A stretch of DNA of 31,455 nt from an uncultured Bacteroidota bacterium (GTDB taxonomy: Bacteria > Bacteroidota > Bacteroidia > Bacteroidales > P3): assembly GCA_900545215.1 (NCBI GenBank), contig UQXW01000025.1:1-31455 (forward strand). Reading direction: 5' to 3'. Made by a program: the position numbers and the translations under genes. Below are positions 14,181 through 21,454 of the stretch, in pieces. Position 1 is the stretch's first letter; each line of letters opens with the position of its first letter. The notes below the pieces were generated by a model. It saw only the letters and a program-made list of their open reading frames with translations. It was not told where the DNA came from and ran no database searches.

Positions 14181-15083
14181 TTATCTGCTTTGGAGAATTT
14201 GTTCGTATTTGTTTGTGTTTGACGGATTCATCTCTTTCATCAATTCCACTACCCTTGTTTTTTCGTTATCGGGAGCTCCTTTGAAGATATTCACTATTTC
14301 GTCCGATTTAGCATCAAAGAATTGTTGCACTGCCACCAAGGTGGATTTCTCCCTGTATGCTTTACGGACGTTCTCCAAGGCTTCTATTATGCTGTTGCGT
14401 GCGTCGGTCTGACTTTCTCCGCCCATCATGTCAAGACCGAGGCGATGGTATTGGTAGGAAGCATCTCTGAGGCTGCGGTATGTGGAATTGGTATAATTTT
14501 CCAGCATCCAATATCTGTTCTTTTGGCTTGAGGCTCTTTTCCAACCGCCATCGGTGGAGCGTTGTGCGGCTGTTACTATGTTGTTGCACACGTTGAAATA
14601 CTCCGTTCCGCCATTCAAAGAGAAGGAATCGGCGTCCAAGGCAAGAAAATAGTAGAGATAGAATGCCACGGTGGAGATGAGATTGTTCGTATAGTTGTTT
14701 TCATCATACTCGAAGCTCTGTCCATCTATGTATTTGAACGGAACGTTTTGTTCCTGTGTGTTCAACAATGTGGTGGTATAGGTGGAACCATAAACGGGAC
14801 GGCGAAGTTGAACGTTGAAATCGGCTTTGAAGTCCTCCTGATTGGAGTGTTCTTTTATGTTTATGGAGATGCTGCCTTCTATTCTCTCGAACTCTTCGTA
14901 TGTTTTGTTTGTCCACTGACGTTGATTGACGAACTCGTTCAGCACTTCCTGTATCTTTCTGTATATCTCTTTGTCCGTTCCTTGTATTTGGGAGGAATTG
15001 ACGCTTATGCTCACTCTGAACTCCTGCGAAAAGAGCATCGCATTGACAAGAAACAAAAAAAGAAAGATGGAAAGTTTTTTCAT
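14181..15083 (-). CDS. porD: DUF4835 / PorD-family protein
   Basis: 300 aa with signal peptide (MKKLSIFLFLFLVNAMLFSQ). The mature protein starts EFRVSISVNSSQIQGTDKEIY and contains the family features: FNVQLRRPVYGSTYTTTLLN, LISTVAFYLYYFLALDADSF, a YFNVCNNIVTAAQ segment, WKRASSQKNRYWMLENYT, and a YHRLGLDMM helix. DUF4835 proteins are annotated as PorD, associated with type IX secretion, and are commonly next to coaBC in Bacteroidota, as here (28-nt gap after coaBC). No other secretion gene is in the window, so a working type IX system cannot be claimed from this alone. Confidence 0.87.
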   Translation of the reverse strand: MKKLSIFLFLFLVNAMLFSQEFRVSISVNSSQIQGTDKEIYRKIQEVLNEFVNQRQWTNKTYEEFERIEGSISINIKEHSNQEDFKADFNVQLRRPVYGSTYTTTLLNTQEQNVPFKYIDGQSFEYDENNYTNNLISTVAFYLYYFLALDADSFSLNGGTEYFNVCNNIVTAAQRSTDGGWKRASSQKNRYWMLENYTNSTYRSLRDASYQYHRLGLDMMGGESQTDARNSIIEALENVRKAYREKSTLVAVQQFFDAKSDEIVNIFKGAPDNEKTRVVELMKEMNPSNTNKYEQILQSR

Positions 15084-15111
15084 GTTGCAAAGGAATTTGA
15101 ATTCCGGTTTT

Positions 15112-16311
15112 CTAATGCTTGGCTTTCATCATGGAAATCATCTTTTCGACAATGTCTTCCGCCACCTCGCTTTTGGCTTTGAGGTCTTTTTTGTCGATAT
15201 TCCCGAGAGAATCGATGATTGTAACCTTGTTGGTTTCAACGCCGAAGCCTGCCCCTGCATCTTTCAGGGAGTTGAGAACGATGAAGTCGAGGTTTTTCTT
15301 TTTCAATTTTGCTTCCGCATTGGCTTGTTCGTTGTCCGTTTCAAGAGCAAAGCCTATCAAGAGTTGGTTAGCTTTTTTTCGGCGACCCAATTCCGCCAAT
15401 ATATCATCGGTCGGCTGTAATTCTATGTTCAGAGCCGTGTCTTTCTTCTTGATTTTGCTATCCGCAACATTCTTCGAGGTGTAATCCGCAACGGCTGCCG
15501 AAAGTATTGCCGCATCTGCCTCTGCAAAAACTGCGGTCGTGGCTTCGTACATTTGTTTTGCGGTCTTTACATCGGTGCGTTCTATCATCGGGTGTTGCGT
15601 TTTCAAGAACGTCGGACCTGCAATCAGTTTGACCCTTGCACCTTTCTTCGCAAGGCATTCCGCAATGGCAAACCCCATTCTGCCCGATGAATAATTGCCG
15701 ATAAATCTCACGGGATCGATTTGCTCGTATGTCGGTCCTGCCGTTACGCATACCGTTTTACCTGCAAGTTCTTCCGATTTCATTATGCGGTCTTCGACAA
15801 TGCGGAAAATATCTTCGGCTTCCGCCATTCTGCCTTCGCCCTCTGCTCCGCAGGCAAGGTAACCCGATGTTGGCGAAATGATGTGTACGCCTCGCAATTG
15901 CAGGGTTTGTAAATTCGATTGAACGCCTTGGTGTCGGTACATCTTGGAATTCATCGCCGGTGCGAGGAATACATCTTTGTCGAATGCCAAAAGACTCGTC
16001 GTAACACAATCATCTGCAATGGCAGAGGCGTATTTGCCGATAATGTCTGCCGTTGCCGGTGCCACAATAAAAAAATCAGCCCAATCCGACAGGCTGATAT
16101 GTTGTGTCATATCTTTGTTTCCAGAAAACATATCGCTGTAAACGGGATTAGAGGAGAGCGTCTGCAAAGTCGTCTCTGTTACAAAATTCAACGCATTCCT
16201 GCTTACGACAACCTTTACCTCGTATCCGTTCTTTCTAAGCAACCTTATTAAAAGCGGAACTTTGTATGCTGCTATTCCTCCGCTGATTGCCACAGCTACT
16301 CTCGCTTTCAT
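15112..16311 (-). CDS. coaBC: Bifunctional phosphopantothenoylcysteine decarboxylase/synthase
   Basis: 399 aa from ATG 16311 (a TTG three codons upstream is less likely). The N-terminal CoaC flavoprotein domain has VAISGGIAAYK, catalytic His71 (HISLSDWAD), PAMN, and the Cys154 loop ACGAEGEGRM. The C-terminal CoaB domain starts near residue 185 (VCVTAGPTYEQIDPVRFI, NYSSGRMG, AAVADY, NSLKDAGAGFG). It makes 4'-phosphopantetheine from 4'-phosphopantothenate in two steps of CoA synthesis. It lies 17 nt after rpoZ. Confidence 0.96.
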   Translation of the reverse strand: MKARVAVAISGGIAAYKVPLLIRLLRKNGYEVKVVVSRNALNFVTETTLQTLSSNPVYSDMFSGNKDMTQHISLSDWADFFIVAPATADIIGKYASAIADDCVTTSLLAFDKDVFLAPAMNSKMYRHQGVQSNLQTLQLRGVHIISPTSGYLACGAEGEGRMAEAEDIFRIVEDRIMKSEELAGKTVCVTAGPTYEQIDPVRFIGNYSSGRMGFAIAECLAKKGARVKLIAGPTFLKTQHPMIERTDVKTAKQMYEATTAVFAEADAAILSAAVADYTSKNVADSKIKKKDTALNIELQPTDDILAELGRRKKANQLLIGFALETDNEQANAEAKLKKKNLDFIVLNSLKDAGAGFGVETNKVTIIDSLGNIDKKDLKAKSEVAEDIVEKMISMMKAKH

Positions 16312-16328
16312 CGGAAACAAATCTTTGT

Positions 16329-16685
16329 TCAGGCTTCTTGTTTCTCTTCTTTTGCGGCTTTTTCCGCCAATATCTCTTTGCCGGATTTGTAAACCAATTT
16401 GCCATCGAGGTATTCTCTTATGGCAATAAGGTAAGGCTTGGGAAGTTGTTCGTAGTATTTGGCCACTTCTATTTGCTCGTGGTTTTCCGACATCTCGTCT
16501 GCTCCGTCTGCAATGGCGAATTCCTCAATCTTTTTGTACAACTCCTGTTTCAAATCGGCTGCTATCTGATCCGAACGCTTGCTCAACATGGCTATTGTTT
16601 CGTAAACGTTTCCCGTAAGATTGGTGAAATCGTTCAAATTCCTTGTCTTGATGCTCGTGTCTGCCTTTGTCTTCTTATAATCCAT
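16329..16685 (-). CDS. rpoZ: RNA polymerase omega (RpoZ/Rpb6-like) subunit
   Basis: 118 aa. Recognised by the central NVYETIAMLSKRSDQIAADLKQELYKKIEEF segment, typical of the Bacteroidota omega-like protein, and by position between bamD and coaBC, a conserved arrangement. The C-terminus is a charged Lys/Glu tail. It should help assembly of the polymerase beta-prime subunit. Starts 8 nt after bamD ends. Confidence 0.88.
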   Translation of the reverse strand: MDYKKTKADTSIKTRNLNDFTNLTGNVYETIAMLSKRSDQIAADLKQELYKKIEEFAIADGADEMSENHEQIEVAKYYEQLPKPYLIAIREYLDGKLVYKSGKEILAEKAAKEEKQEA

Positions 16686-16693
16686 AAATCCGC

Positions 16694-17524
16694 TTATTTA
16701 TCTTTGTTTTCTGTTTTTATGCTTTCCAATTTCGCTTTTGCGTTCTCGTATATGCGACCGAGTTGTTCCGCTTTGCTTTTATCCTGCAAGTTGGAAAACG
16801 TTACCTTATAGCGTTCGTAATCCATTACTACGGCTTCATAACGTTCCTTTTGCTTGCTTGCTATGCTCTTTTCGGCATATTCGTAACCTGCAAGAACGAT
16901 ATAATACATCGCTTTCTCTCTGTATTCCGTCGCATCGGGATAATCGTTAAGGAAGTTCTTCAAACTGACCTGTGCAGCTTGGTATGCTTCCGTTTTATAG
17001 TAGTTATAAGCTGTCGTGTAGTCCTTCCGTATCAATTTCCAACGCAAAGAATCCATCAATCTGTTGGCATCGGCAACTCTTTCGGACTTCGGATACTTGT
17101 CTATGTACGATTGGAAGTTATCTATCGACTGTTTGGTCAAAGTCTGGTCAAGAGAGTATTCGGGCGATTCCAAATACTTGCAATAGGCTGCCTGAAACAA
17201 CGCCTCTTCTGCGTATTTGGAATAAGGAAACCACTTGACGAAACTCTCGAATTGGTATGCCGCCGAATAGTAATTCTTTCCTCCGAGGAGGCTTTTGCCG
17301 TAATAAAAGTTCACAAGCTCCGCTTTTTCCCTTCCTCTCGAATAAAGAAGCAGGTTTTCAAACAACTCCGTGGCTTTAAGCCAGTCATGTTTCTCGTAAG
17401 CTTTCATCGCCGCCTCGAACTTGGCGTCATGGTCGTCGCTTTTCAAGAGTTTCTTGTGTCCGCTCGAACAAGAAGCCCCCAAAGCCGCGACACATATATA
17501 TGTAATGAATAATCTCAATCTCAT
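16694..17524 (-). CDS. bamD: Outer membrane assembly lipoprotein BamD
   Basis: 276 aa from ATG 17524; upstream extension into the mtgA region is rejected because a -7 promoter box lies at 17532-17539. The signal ends in LGASC. TPR-like repeats follow: FEAAMKAYEKHDWLKATELF, VNFYYGKSLLGGKNYYSAAY, KWFPYSKYAEEALFQAAYCK, then FQSYIDKYPKSERVADAN and LNDYPDATEYREKAMYY. It is part of the BAM complex that inserts beta-barrel proteins. First gene of the operon bamD-rpoZ-coaBC-porD, divergent from mtgA. Confidence 0.92.
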   Translation of the reverse strand: MRLRLFITYICVAALGASCSSGHKKLLKSDDHDAKFEAAMKAYEKHDWLKATELFENLLLYSRGREKAELVNFYYGKSLLGGKNYYSAAYQFESFVKWFPYSKYAEEALFQAAYCKYLESPEYSLDQTLTKQSIDNFQSYIDKYPKSERVADANRLMDSLRWKLIRKDYTTAYNYYKTEAYQAAQVSLKNFLNDYPDATEYREKAMYYIVLAGYEYAEKSIASKQKERYEAVVMDYERYKVTFSNLQDKSKAEQLGRIYENAKAKLESIKTENKDK

Positions 17525-17531
17525 GATTGTG

Positions 17532-17539
17532 CAAAGGTA
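17532..17539 (-). promoter_or_regulatory. Promoter -7 box for the bamD operon
   Basis: TACCTTTG ends 7 nt before the bamD ATG, implying an almost leaderless mRNA. No TTTG at 19-21 nt. Confidence 0.6.
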
Positions 17540-17583
17540 GTCATTATTTCTGATTGAAACGCAGTTCTTGCAAACATATTTTG

Positions 17584-17591
17584 TAATTTTG
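17584..17591 (+). promoter_or_regulatory. Promoter -7 box for mtgA
   Basis: TAATTTTG matches TAnnTTTG, 47 nt upstream of the mtgA ATG. Confidence 0.5.
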
Positions 17592-17638
17592 CCGAAAAAT
17601 CGTCTTCCCTTCCGAGGAGACAAGACCGATACAGGAAC

Positions 17639-18355
17639 ATGGCAGGCAAACATTCAAAGAAAATCACTTTCAAAAAGGTATTGAAATATCTTGGTATTGC
17701 GGCATTGGTGTATATCTGCGGAAGCATTCTTCTGACCGCTCTTTACATCGTGGTAAATCCTCCGATTACGTTTCTTATGGTTCAAAGATGTGTTCAGCAA
17801 GCCTTTGATGATAATCGCAAAGTAAGGTTGCAGAAAACGTGGGTCGATATAGAGGATATTTCTCCCAACATGGTGAAAGCCGTAATGGCGGCGGAAGACA
17901 ATCGTTTCCGACATCATAAGGGTTTCGACTTCGAACAGATAAAGCGTGCAAGGGAAGACTCCGAGCGAAGCGGCAGAAGACCTCGCGGAGCAAGCACCAT
18001 AAGCCAACAGACCGCAAAGAATGTCTTTCTCTGGAACGGAAGAAATTATGTAAGAAAGGCTTTGGAAGCATACCAAACCGTATTGATTGAAACCTTTTGG
18101 AGCAAGAAAAGAATAATGGAGGTTTATCTCAATGTCATCGAGTTCGGGGACGGCATCTATGGCGTCGAGGCTGCCTCTCAATACTATTTCGGCAAACCGG
18201 CGAAGCGATTGACCAAACGTCAGGCGGCTTTGCTGGCAAGTGTTTTGCCGAACCCTTTGAAGCGAAACCCTGCAAAGCCGTCTCCGAGGCTGAACCGTAA
18301 AGCCGACAGGGTTATGTATCTCATGAACAAGGTCGGATCTGCAAATCTCAAATAG
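17639..18355 (+). CDS. mtgA: Monofunctional peptidoglycan glycosyltransferase
   Basis: 238 aa. An N-terminal membrane anchor (LGIAALVYICGSILLTALYI) is followed by a GT51 domain with its motifs in order: AAEDNRFRHHKGFD (catalytic Glu86), RGASTISQQTAKN, KKRIMEVYLNVIEFGDGIYG, and AAYF-like YYFGKPAKRLTKRQAALLA. There is no transpeptidase domain, and the protein ends shortly after LPNPLKRNPAKPS, so it is the monofunctional enzyme that polymerises lipid II. Divergent from bamD; xerD follows 52 nt downstream on the same strand. Confidence 0.95.
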   Translation: MAGKHSKKITFKKVLKYLGIAALVYICGSILLTALYIVVNPPITFLMVQRCVQQAFDDNRKVRLQKTWVDIEDISPNMVKAVMAAEDNRFRHHKGFDFEQIKRAREDSERSGRRPRGASTISQQTAKNVFLWNGRNYVRKALEAYQTVLIETFWSKKRIMEVYLNVIEFGDGIYGVEAASQYYFGKPAKRLTKRQAALLASVLPNPLKRNPAKPSPRLNRKADRVMYLMNKVGSANLK

Positions 18356-18407
18356 CAAAACAATCACGAAAGAACAAAAAGAAAAGACGGAAGCAAAATC
18401 CGATACC

Positions 18408-19418
18408 ATGTTTTCCGAACCTGTTTCATCGGAAGAACGAGAAAGAATATCCCATTGGCGAAGCTATATTCCCGGCTTCAAGTCATATATTCTCATGGAG
18501 CGATCATATTCCATGAACACGCTCGAAGCCTACTTGGGCGATTGCAATAAATTTTTCTCTTTCATGGAAATGAAATATCCGGATGTTACTCCCCGCACCA
18601 CCGAGCTGAAACATGTGCAGCATTTCCTGAAAGCAATAGCCTTTCCCTGTGGAAGAACAGAAGAAGACCGCCTTTTGAAAGCAAGCAGCCAAAGGAGGAT
18701 TATATCCGGAATACGAGCCTTTTTCAAATATCTCATCATCGCGGACGAGGCAGAGAACGATCCGTGCAGTCTTTTGGACAGTCTGAAAATAGAACAGAAA
18801 CTTCCCGTCGTCCTCACCAACGAAGAAATCGACAAAATGCTGAATTGCATAGACAAAAGCACTTTTCACGGATACAGAAATGCCTTGATGATCGAGGTTT
18901 TGTACTCCTGCGGCTTACGAATAAGCGAACTGTTGAATTTGAAGAAAAACGATGTCTTTTGGAAAAAAGAATATATCAAGGTTCTCGGCAAAGGCAACAA
19001 GGAACGCCTCGTTCCGATAGGAAAGAGTGCATTGGAACACCTGCGTTACTTCATCAACAATCACAGAAGCAAGCTGAAAATCGACAACAAAAACAAAAAT
19101 CTGATTTTTCTGAACCATTACGGCAGGCAACTGACGCGGCAACATGCTTTTCAGATGATAAAAGACGCTGCCCTTGCCGCAGGGATAAAGAAAAACATAC
19201 ATCCGCACACTCTGAGACACAGTTTCGCCACAGAATTGATAAAAGGAGGTGCCAATCTGATTGCCGTGAAAGATATGATGGGGCATGAAAGCGTTGTATC
19301 GACCCAGATATACACCCATCTCGACACTCTGCATTTGCATGAGACCATAATGCTTTACCACCCCCACTATAACAAGGGAACAAACGCCGTTCCACATTCC
19401 GAAGAAGAACAAAAATAA
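18408..19418 (+). CDS. xerD: Tyrosine recombinase XerD-like
   Basis: 336 aa. The N-terminal SAM-like core-binding domain contains YIPGFKSYILMERSYSMNTL. The catalytic domain has all six active-site residues: R171 (SCGLRISELLNL), K195 (LGKGNKERLVP), H267 and R270 (HPHTLRHSFAT), H293 (MMGHESVVSTQ), and Y302 (IYTHLD). Length is slightly above the usual 300 because of about 18 extra N-terminal residues. Presumably the chromosome-dimer resolving recombinase; with no dif site or mobile-element genes nearby, an integrase role is less likely, though not excluded. Confidence 0.9.
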   Translation: MFSEPVSSEERERISHWRSYIPGFKSYILMERSYSMNTLEAYLGDCNKFFSFMEMKYPDVTPRTTELKHVQHFLKAIAFPCGRTEEDRLLKASSQRRIISGIRAFFKYLIIADEAENDPCSLLDSLKIEQKLPVVLTNEEIDKMLNCIDKSTFHGYRNALMIEVLYSCGLRISELLNLKKNDVFWKKEYIKVLGKGNKERLVPIGKSALEHLRYFINNHRSKLKIDNKNKNLIFLNHYGRQLTRQHAFQMIKDAALAAGIKKNIHPHTLRHSFATELIKGGANLIAVKDMMGHESVVSTQIYTHLDTLHLHETIMLYHPHYNKGTNAVPHSEEEQK

Positions 19419-19462
19419 AAGAGAAACACCTCTCGGACATCTCCGTGAGGTGTTTCTCTTTT
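19417..19462. terminator. Bidirectional terminator between xerD and kbl
   Basis: AAAAGAGAAACACCTC (19417-19432) and GAGGTGTTTCTCTTTT (19447-19462) form a perfect 16-bp stem with a 14-nt loop. A/T-rich ends make it a terminator in both directions for the convergent genes. Confidence 0.9.
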
Positions 19463-19481
19463 CGCAAATGCCGAAACGGGC

Positions 19482-20672
19482 TTATTTTATCACGCCCAAT
19501 TTCTTTCCTATCTTGGTGAAAGCGGCTATACAACGGTCAAGATGTTCTCTTTCGTGAGCAGCGGAAACCTGAACACGAATTCTTGCTTGTCCTTTCGGTA
19601 CGACCGGATAATAAAATCCTGTCACATATATGCCCTCTTCCTGCAATGCGGCAGCAAAGTCCTGAGACAATTTCGCATCATAAAGCATCACTGCACAAAT
19701 TGCCGATTGCGTAGGCTTGATGTCGAAGCCTGCTGCCTTCATCTTCTCGACAAAATATGCAGTGTTGTTGTGCAATTTGTCTTGAAGCTCGTTTGTCTTG
19801 TCTATAAGGTTGAACATCTCTATTGCAGCACCTGCAACCATAGGAGGAATGGAGTTGGAGAACAAGTAAGGTCTCGAACGTTGACGCAACATCTCTATTA
19901 TTTCTTTCTTACCTGTCGTAAATCCGCCTACGGCACCTCCGAAGGCTTTACCCAACGTTCCTGTCAATATTTCGACTTTGCCTCTCAAATTATATTGTTC
20001 AGTTGTTCCGCGTCCGGTCTTACCGACAACACCCGCAGAGTGGCTCTCATCGACCATCACCATGGCATCATACTTCTGAGCAAGCTCGTAAATCTTATCC
20101 AAAGGAGCGACATTACCGTCCATGGAGAACACACCGTCCGTGCAAATCAAACGGAAACGACACTTTTGAGCCTCTTGAAGTTGTTTTTCCAAGTCTGCCA
20201 TATCCGCATTGGCATAACGGAAACGTTGAGCCTTGCAAAGTCTCACTCCGTCGATGATCGAAGCATGGTTCAAAGCGTCGGAAATAATTGCATCGTCGGG
20301 TCCCAACAACGGTTCGAACACACCGCCGTTCGCATCGAAGCATGCAGCATAAAGAATAGTATCCTCCGTTCCGAAGAAGTCGGAAATCTTCTTTTCAAGT
20401 TCCTTGTGCAAGTCGCCTGTTCCGCAAATGAAACGTACGGAACTCATTCCGTAACCTCTTTCGTCCATCGCTTTCTTTGCAGCCTCTATAAGGACTTTGC
20501 TGTCAGCCAATCCCAAATAGTTGTTTGCACAGAAGTTCAACACATCACCGGCTTCGGCAGTCTTGATTGCAGCCGATTGCGGAGTTATTATCACTCTTTC
20601 GTTCTTATAAAGACCGGCATCTTTTATGCCCTGTATCTCCTCTTGAAGATACTTTTGAAATTTGTTGTACAT
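19482..20672 (-). CDS. kbl: Glycine C-acetyltransferase (2-amino-3-ketobutyrate CoA ligase)
   Basis: 396 aa from ATG 20672, matching E. coli Kbl in length (398); a longer frame to 20840 runs through the promoter and is rejected. Alpha-oxoamine synthase of PLP fold type I: FCANNYLGLAD, MSSVRFICGTGDLHKELE, D208 and H211 in MVDESHSAG, and PLP lysine K242 in TGTLGKAFGGAVGG. It interconverts 2-amino-3-ketobutyrate plus CoA with glycine plus acetyl-CoA in threonine breakdown. The usual partner, threonine dehydrogenase, is not adjacent. Confidence 0.96.
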   Translation of the reverse strand: MYNKFQKYLQEEIQGIKDAGLYKNERVIITPQSAAIKTAEAGDVLNFCANNYLGLADSKVLIEAAKKAMDERGYGMSSVRFICGTGDLHKELEKKISDFFGTEDTILYAACFDANGGVFEPLLGPDDAIISDALNHASIIDGVRLCKAQRFRYANADMADLEKQLQEAQKCRFRLICTDGVFSMDGNVAPLDKIYELAQKYDAMVMVDESHSAGVVGKTGRGTTEQYNLRGKVEILTGTLGKAFGGAVGGFTTGKKEIIEMLRQRSRPYLFSNSIPPMVAGAAIEMFNLIDKTNELQDKLHNNTAYFVEKMKAAGFDIKPTQSAICAVMLYDAKLSQDFAAALQEEGIYVTGFYYPVVPKGQARIRVQVSAAHEREHLDRCIAAFTKIGKKLGVIK

Positions 20673-20721
20673 ATTATCGATACTTTTAATCTGATACTCA
20701 TCACATTCGTTTACCGAACTG

Positions 20722-20753
20722 CAAAGATACGATTTTATTGCAGAAGCGGCAAA
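20722..20753 (-). promoter_or_regulatory. Promoter of kbl
   Basis: Minus strand TTTG (20750-20753), 20-nt spacer, TATCTTTG (20722-20729), about 49 nt before the ATG. Confidence 0.85.
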
Positions 20754-20835
20754 GCAAAAGCGTTTTTTCTGCATGCAGGCATGAATTTTTTCGACACGGT
20801 TTCCTTTTTCGGGAAACACTTCTCCGGCTCGTTGC

Positions 20836-20915
20836 GACAAATCGCCGAAAGAATTTCACGGAACGGCGGAATAATTTTTTCTTTCGCCGTTTCATTTTTC
20901 GGAAACGGCATTTCG
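20836..20915 (+). repeat. Dispersed two-hairpin repeat, copy C
   Basis: Contains CGCCGAAAGAATTTCACGG ... TTCTTTCGCCG and then CCGTTTCATTTTTCGGAAACGG. Aligned with the reverse complement of copy D it matches at about 50 of 55 positions from ATCGCCG to GTTTCAT. It lies between divergent kbl and flippase genes. Confidence 0.8.
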
Positions 20916-20957
20916 CTTCGACCTGTTCGACTTTCTCTTATTCGTAGGCGGGGATAC

Positions 20958-21000
20958 AAAAAAAAGAACGACCGCATGGTTTCACAACAAACGGTCATTC
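20958..21000 (-). terminator. Orphan minus-strand terminator
   Basis: On the minus strand GAATGACCG pairs with CGGTCGTTC (9 bp, one T-G), followed by eight T. No minus-strand gene lies upstream of it. Confidence 0.65.
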
Positions 21001-21123
21001 AAAAGTATGAAACGATTATTATTTCTTATTTTGCCCACATTTCTTCCCGTGATGTCACCTTTCCTTCGCCCCTATCCTCTCAACTGCGACACGAATAATA
21101 CGTACAGCCCGCCGATTTATTAC

Positions 21124-21151
21124 ATGCGTCTTCGCATATTTTTGATTTTTT
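21124..21151 (+). terminator. Possible plus-strand terminator
   Basis: ATGCG-TCTT-CGCAT stem-loop followed by ATTTTTGATTTTTT. No plus-strand gene is evident before it. Confidence 0.4.
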
Positions 21152-21372
21152 AACAGACAGAGGCTTTCCATTCTGCGGTTTCCACCCTGCGACAAGCGTG
21201 GAAATCATTTGCAGTTTTCTTTCTTACTTAAAGAACGACAAGGCTTTACAAAGATGTCGGCTTATTGTGTTTGGGGAAATTGCATTCTTCGCAACGGGAA
21301 AAAGAAATTGCAGAAACACGGAAATATTGCGGCGTTTCGGGATTGCATCTCCTCTCATGCGGTAAAAACATG

Positions 21373-21411
21373 CCCGAATTATCGGGACTAAGGAATAATT
21401 CCGTAATTTTG
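21373..21411 (+). promoter_or_regulatory. Flippase promoter with two adjacent palindromes
   Basis: -7 box TAATTTTG at 21404-21411. Immediately upstream lie CCCGA-ATTA-TCGGG (21373-21386) and GGAAT-A-ATTCC (21392-21402), covering the region where a second promoter element would be. This suggests an operator. Confidence 0.45.
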
Positions 21412-21454
21412 TTGCCTGAGAGCGGGCAGCGAAAGACTGCTTCTTTGTTTCTAT

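Larger units (their letters stand above)
20916..21454. other. Gene-free region upstream of the flippase
   Basis: Holds a minus-strand terminator (20958-21000), a plus-strand hairpin with T-run (21124-21151), a TTTCCAC/GTGGAAA stem (21179-21204), and two palindromes at the flippase promoter. The only small frame with a signal-like N-terminus (21007-21153, 48 codons) has no promoter box or recognisable family, so I do not call it a gene. Confidence 0.5.

Noticed and set aside
18408..19418. XerD-like gene as integrase of a mobile element
   Set aside because: No attachment repeats, no excision or transfer genes, and neighbours are housekeeping; a chromosomal Xer role fits better.
19542..21098. 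Plus-strand open frame of 518 codons opposite kbl
   Set aside because: It is antisense to kbl, which has all family motifs, promoter and terminator; the plus-strand protein shows no family pattern.
21007..21153. 48-codon plus-strand frame with a hydrophobic start
   Set aside because: No promoter box, and its end consists of the hairpin and T-run at 21124-21151; a chance frame is more likely.
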